Source: Saccharopolyspora flava (lineage in GTDB: Bacteria > Actinomycetota > Actinomycetes > Mycobacteriales > Pseudonocardiaceae). From it: DNA of 64,000 bases. A model generated the notes under the pieces. It saw only the letters and a program-made list of their open reading frames with translations. It was not told the DNA's origin and made no database searches. The stretch is taken from the NCBI RefSeq assembly GCF_900116135.1, contig NZ_FOZX01000005.1:243745-307744 (forward strand). Direction: 5' to 3'. Made by a program: the position numbers and the translations under genes. Below, one piece after another: positions 63,782-64,000 of this stretch (positions within the stretch are counted from its first letter, which is position 1; every line of letters begins with the position of its first letter).

Positions 63782-64000
63782 ATGGATGAGTTGGAGGGTG
63801 TGTTGGGTGAGCAGGCCGCGTATTACCGGGCGGTCGCGGGTGAGTACGGGGATTACGGGGCGTTGCCGGGGGTGTCGGAGCTCGGTGAGGTGGTGGAGGC
63901 GTTCGGGCCGTCGGGGCGGGTGTTGGAGTTGGCGTGCGGGCCTGGGGTGTGGACTCCCCTGCTGGCGCGGCACGCCGATGAGGTGACGGCGGTGGATGCC
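63782..64000 (+). CDS. Class I SAM-dependent methyltransferase (N-terminal part)
   Basis: Runs off the right edge; 73 codons are visible. MDELEGVLGEQAAYYRAVAGEYGDYG is followed by SAM motif I, VLELACGPGVWTPLLARHADEVTAVDA. The Ala-Tyr-Tyr-Arg start is typical of small-molecule methyltransferases. Target unknown. The frame is open to the end of the window. Confidence 0.78.
   Translation, partial: MDELEGVLGEQAAYYRAVAGEYGDYGALPGVSELGEVVEAFGPSGRVLELACGPGVWTPLLARHADEVTAVDA

Overview
The window is high-GC DNA with frequent GTG/TTG starts and actinobacterial protein families throughout. The order NlpC/P60 hydrolase - moxR - DUF58 - VWA - fabG - inhA-type reductase - ferrochelatase - conserved hypothetical - NfeD - SPFH follows the Rv1477-Rv1488 region of Mycobacterium tuberculosis. 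DUF397, DUF6221, DUF3097 and an Imm1 protein also fit a filamentous actinomycete. A Pseudonocardiales host is my best guess; that is inference from gene content, not a computed placement. No tRNA, rRNA, CRISPR array, transposase or integrase was recognised.

Layout. 1-4051 (minus) is a nitrate assimilation operon: narK, nasA and the start of a nirB-like gene, with overlapping reading frames. 4238-5080 is a sirtuin. 5218-18839 is the conserved envelope and fatty-acid block, with mobA between the peptidoglycan hydrolase and moxR; MobA may supply the cofactor nasA needs. 18880-19324 is a PAS-domain gene broken by a frameshift. 19418-21452 is a GntR regulator divergent from an MFS transporter, sharing a clear operator.

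21521-32963 is a catabolic region: an odd aldehyde dehydrogenase homologue, amidase, D-2-hydroxyacid dehydrogenase, DUF3830 protein, two maleate-isomerase/Asp-Glu-racemase-like paralogues, a GntR/FCD regulator, a succinate-semialdehyde-type dehydrogenase and a class III aminotransferase. Three copies of ATTGTCRACAAT sit in the three control regions of this block and look like the regulon of the cluster's own GntR protein. The substrate is unknown, but the enzymes fit breakdown of a nitrogen-containing acid or amide to a dicarboxylate.

28497-30020 holds a DUF397 protein, an orphan Imm1 immunity protein and a LysE exporter. 33142-35170 holds two envelope genes (LCP ligase and GH25 lysozyme), followed by a PF09818-type ATPase, a phosphoribosyltransferase, a Clp-like double AAA+ ATPase, an esterase, a STAS protein and DUF1697. 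43542-45344 is an ABC-F gene with a probable ten-codon leader peptide and hairpin leader. 45341-50309 (minus) is a CoA-transferase / tripartite tricarboxylate transporter / crotonase operon divergent from a GntR - gamma-carbonic anhydrase - glutathione peroxidase operon.

52411-59554 holds assorted genes: a PrmC-related methyltransferase, a 36-codon ORF, a zinc protein, GH38 mannosidase, a peptidoglycan amidase and DUF6221. 59555-60532 is a gene-poor stretch rich in palindromes, next to a 58-residue Cys protein whose ribosome binding site lies in a hairpin. The right end has a ketosteroid-dehydrogenase-like flavoprotein, a membrane protein, an NAD(P)-binding protein and a truncated methyltransferase.
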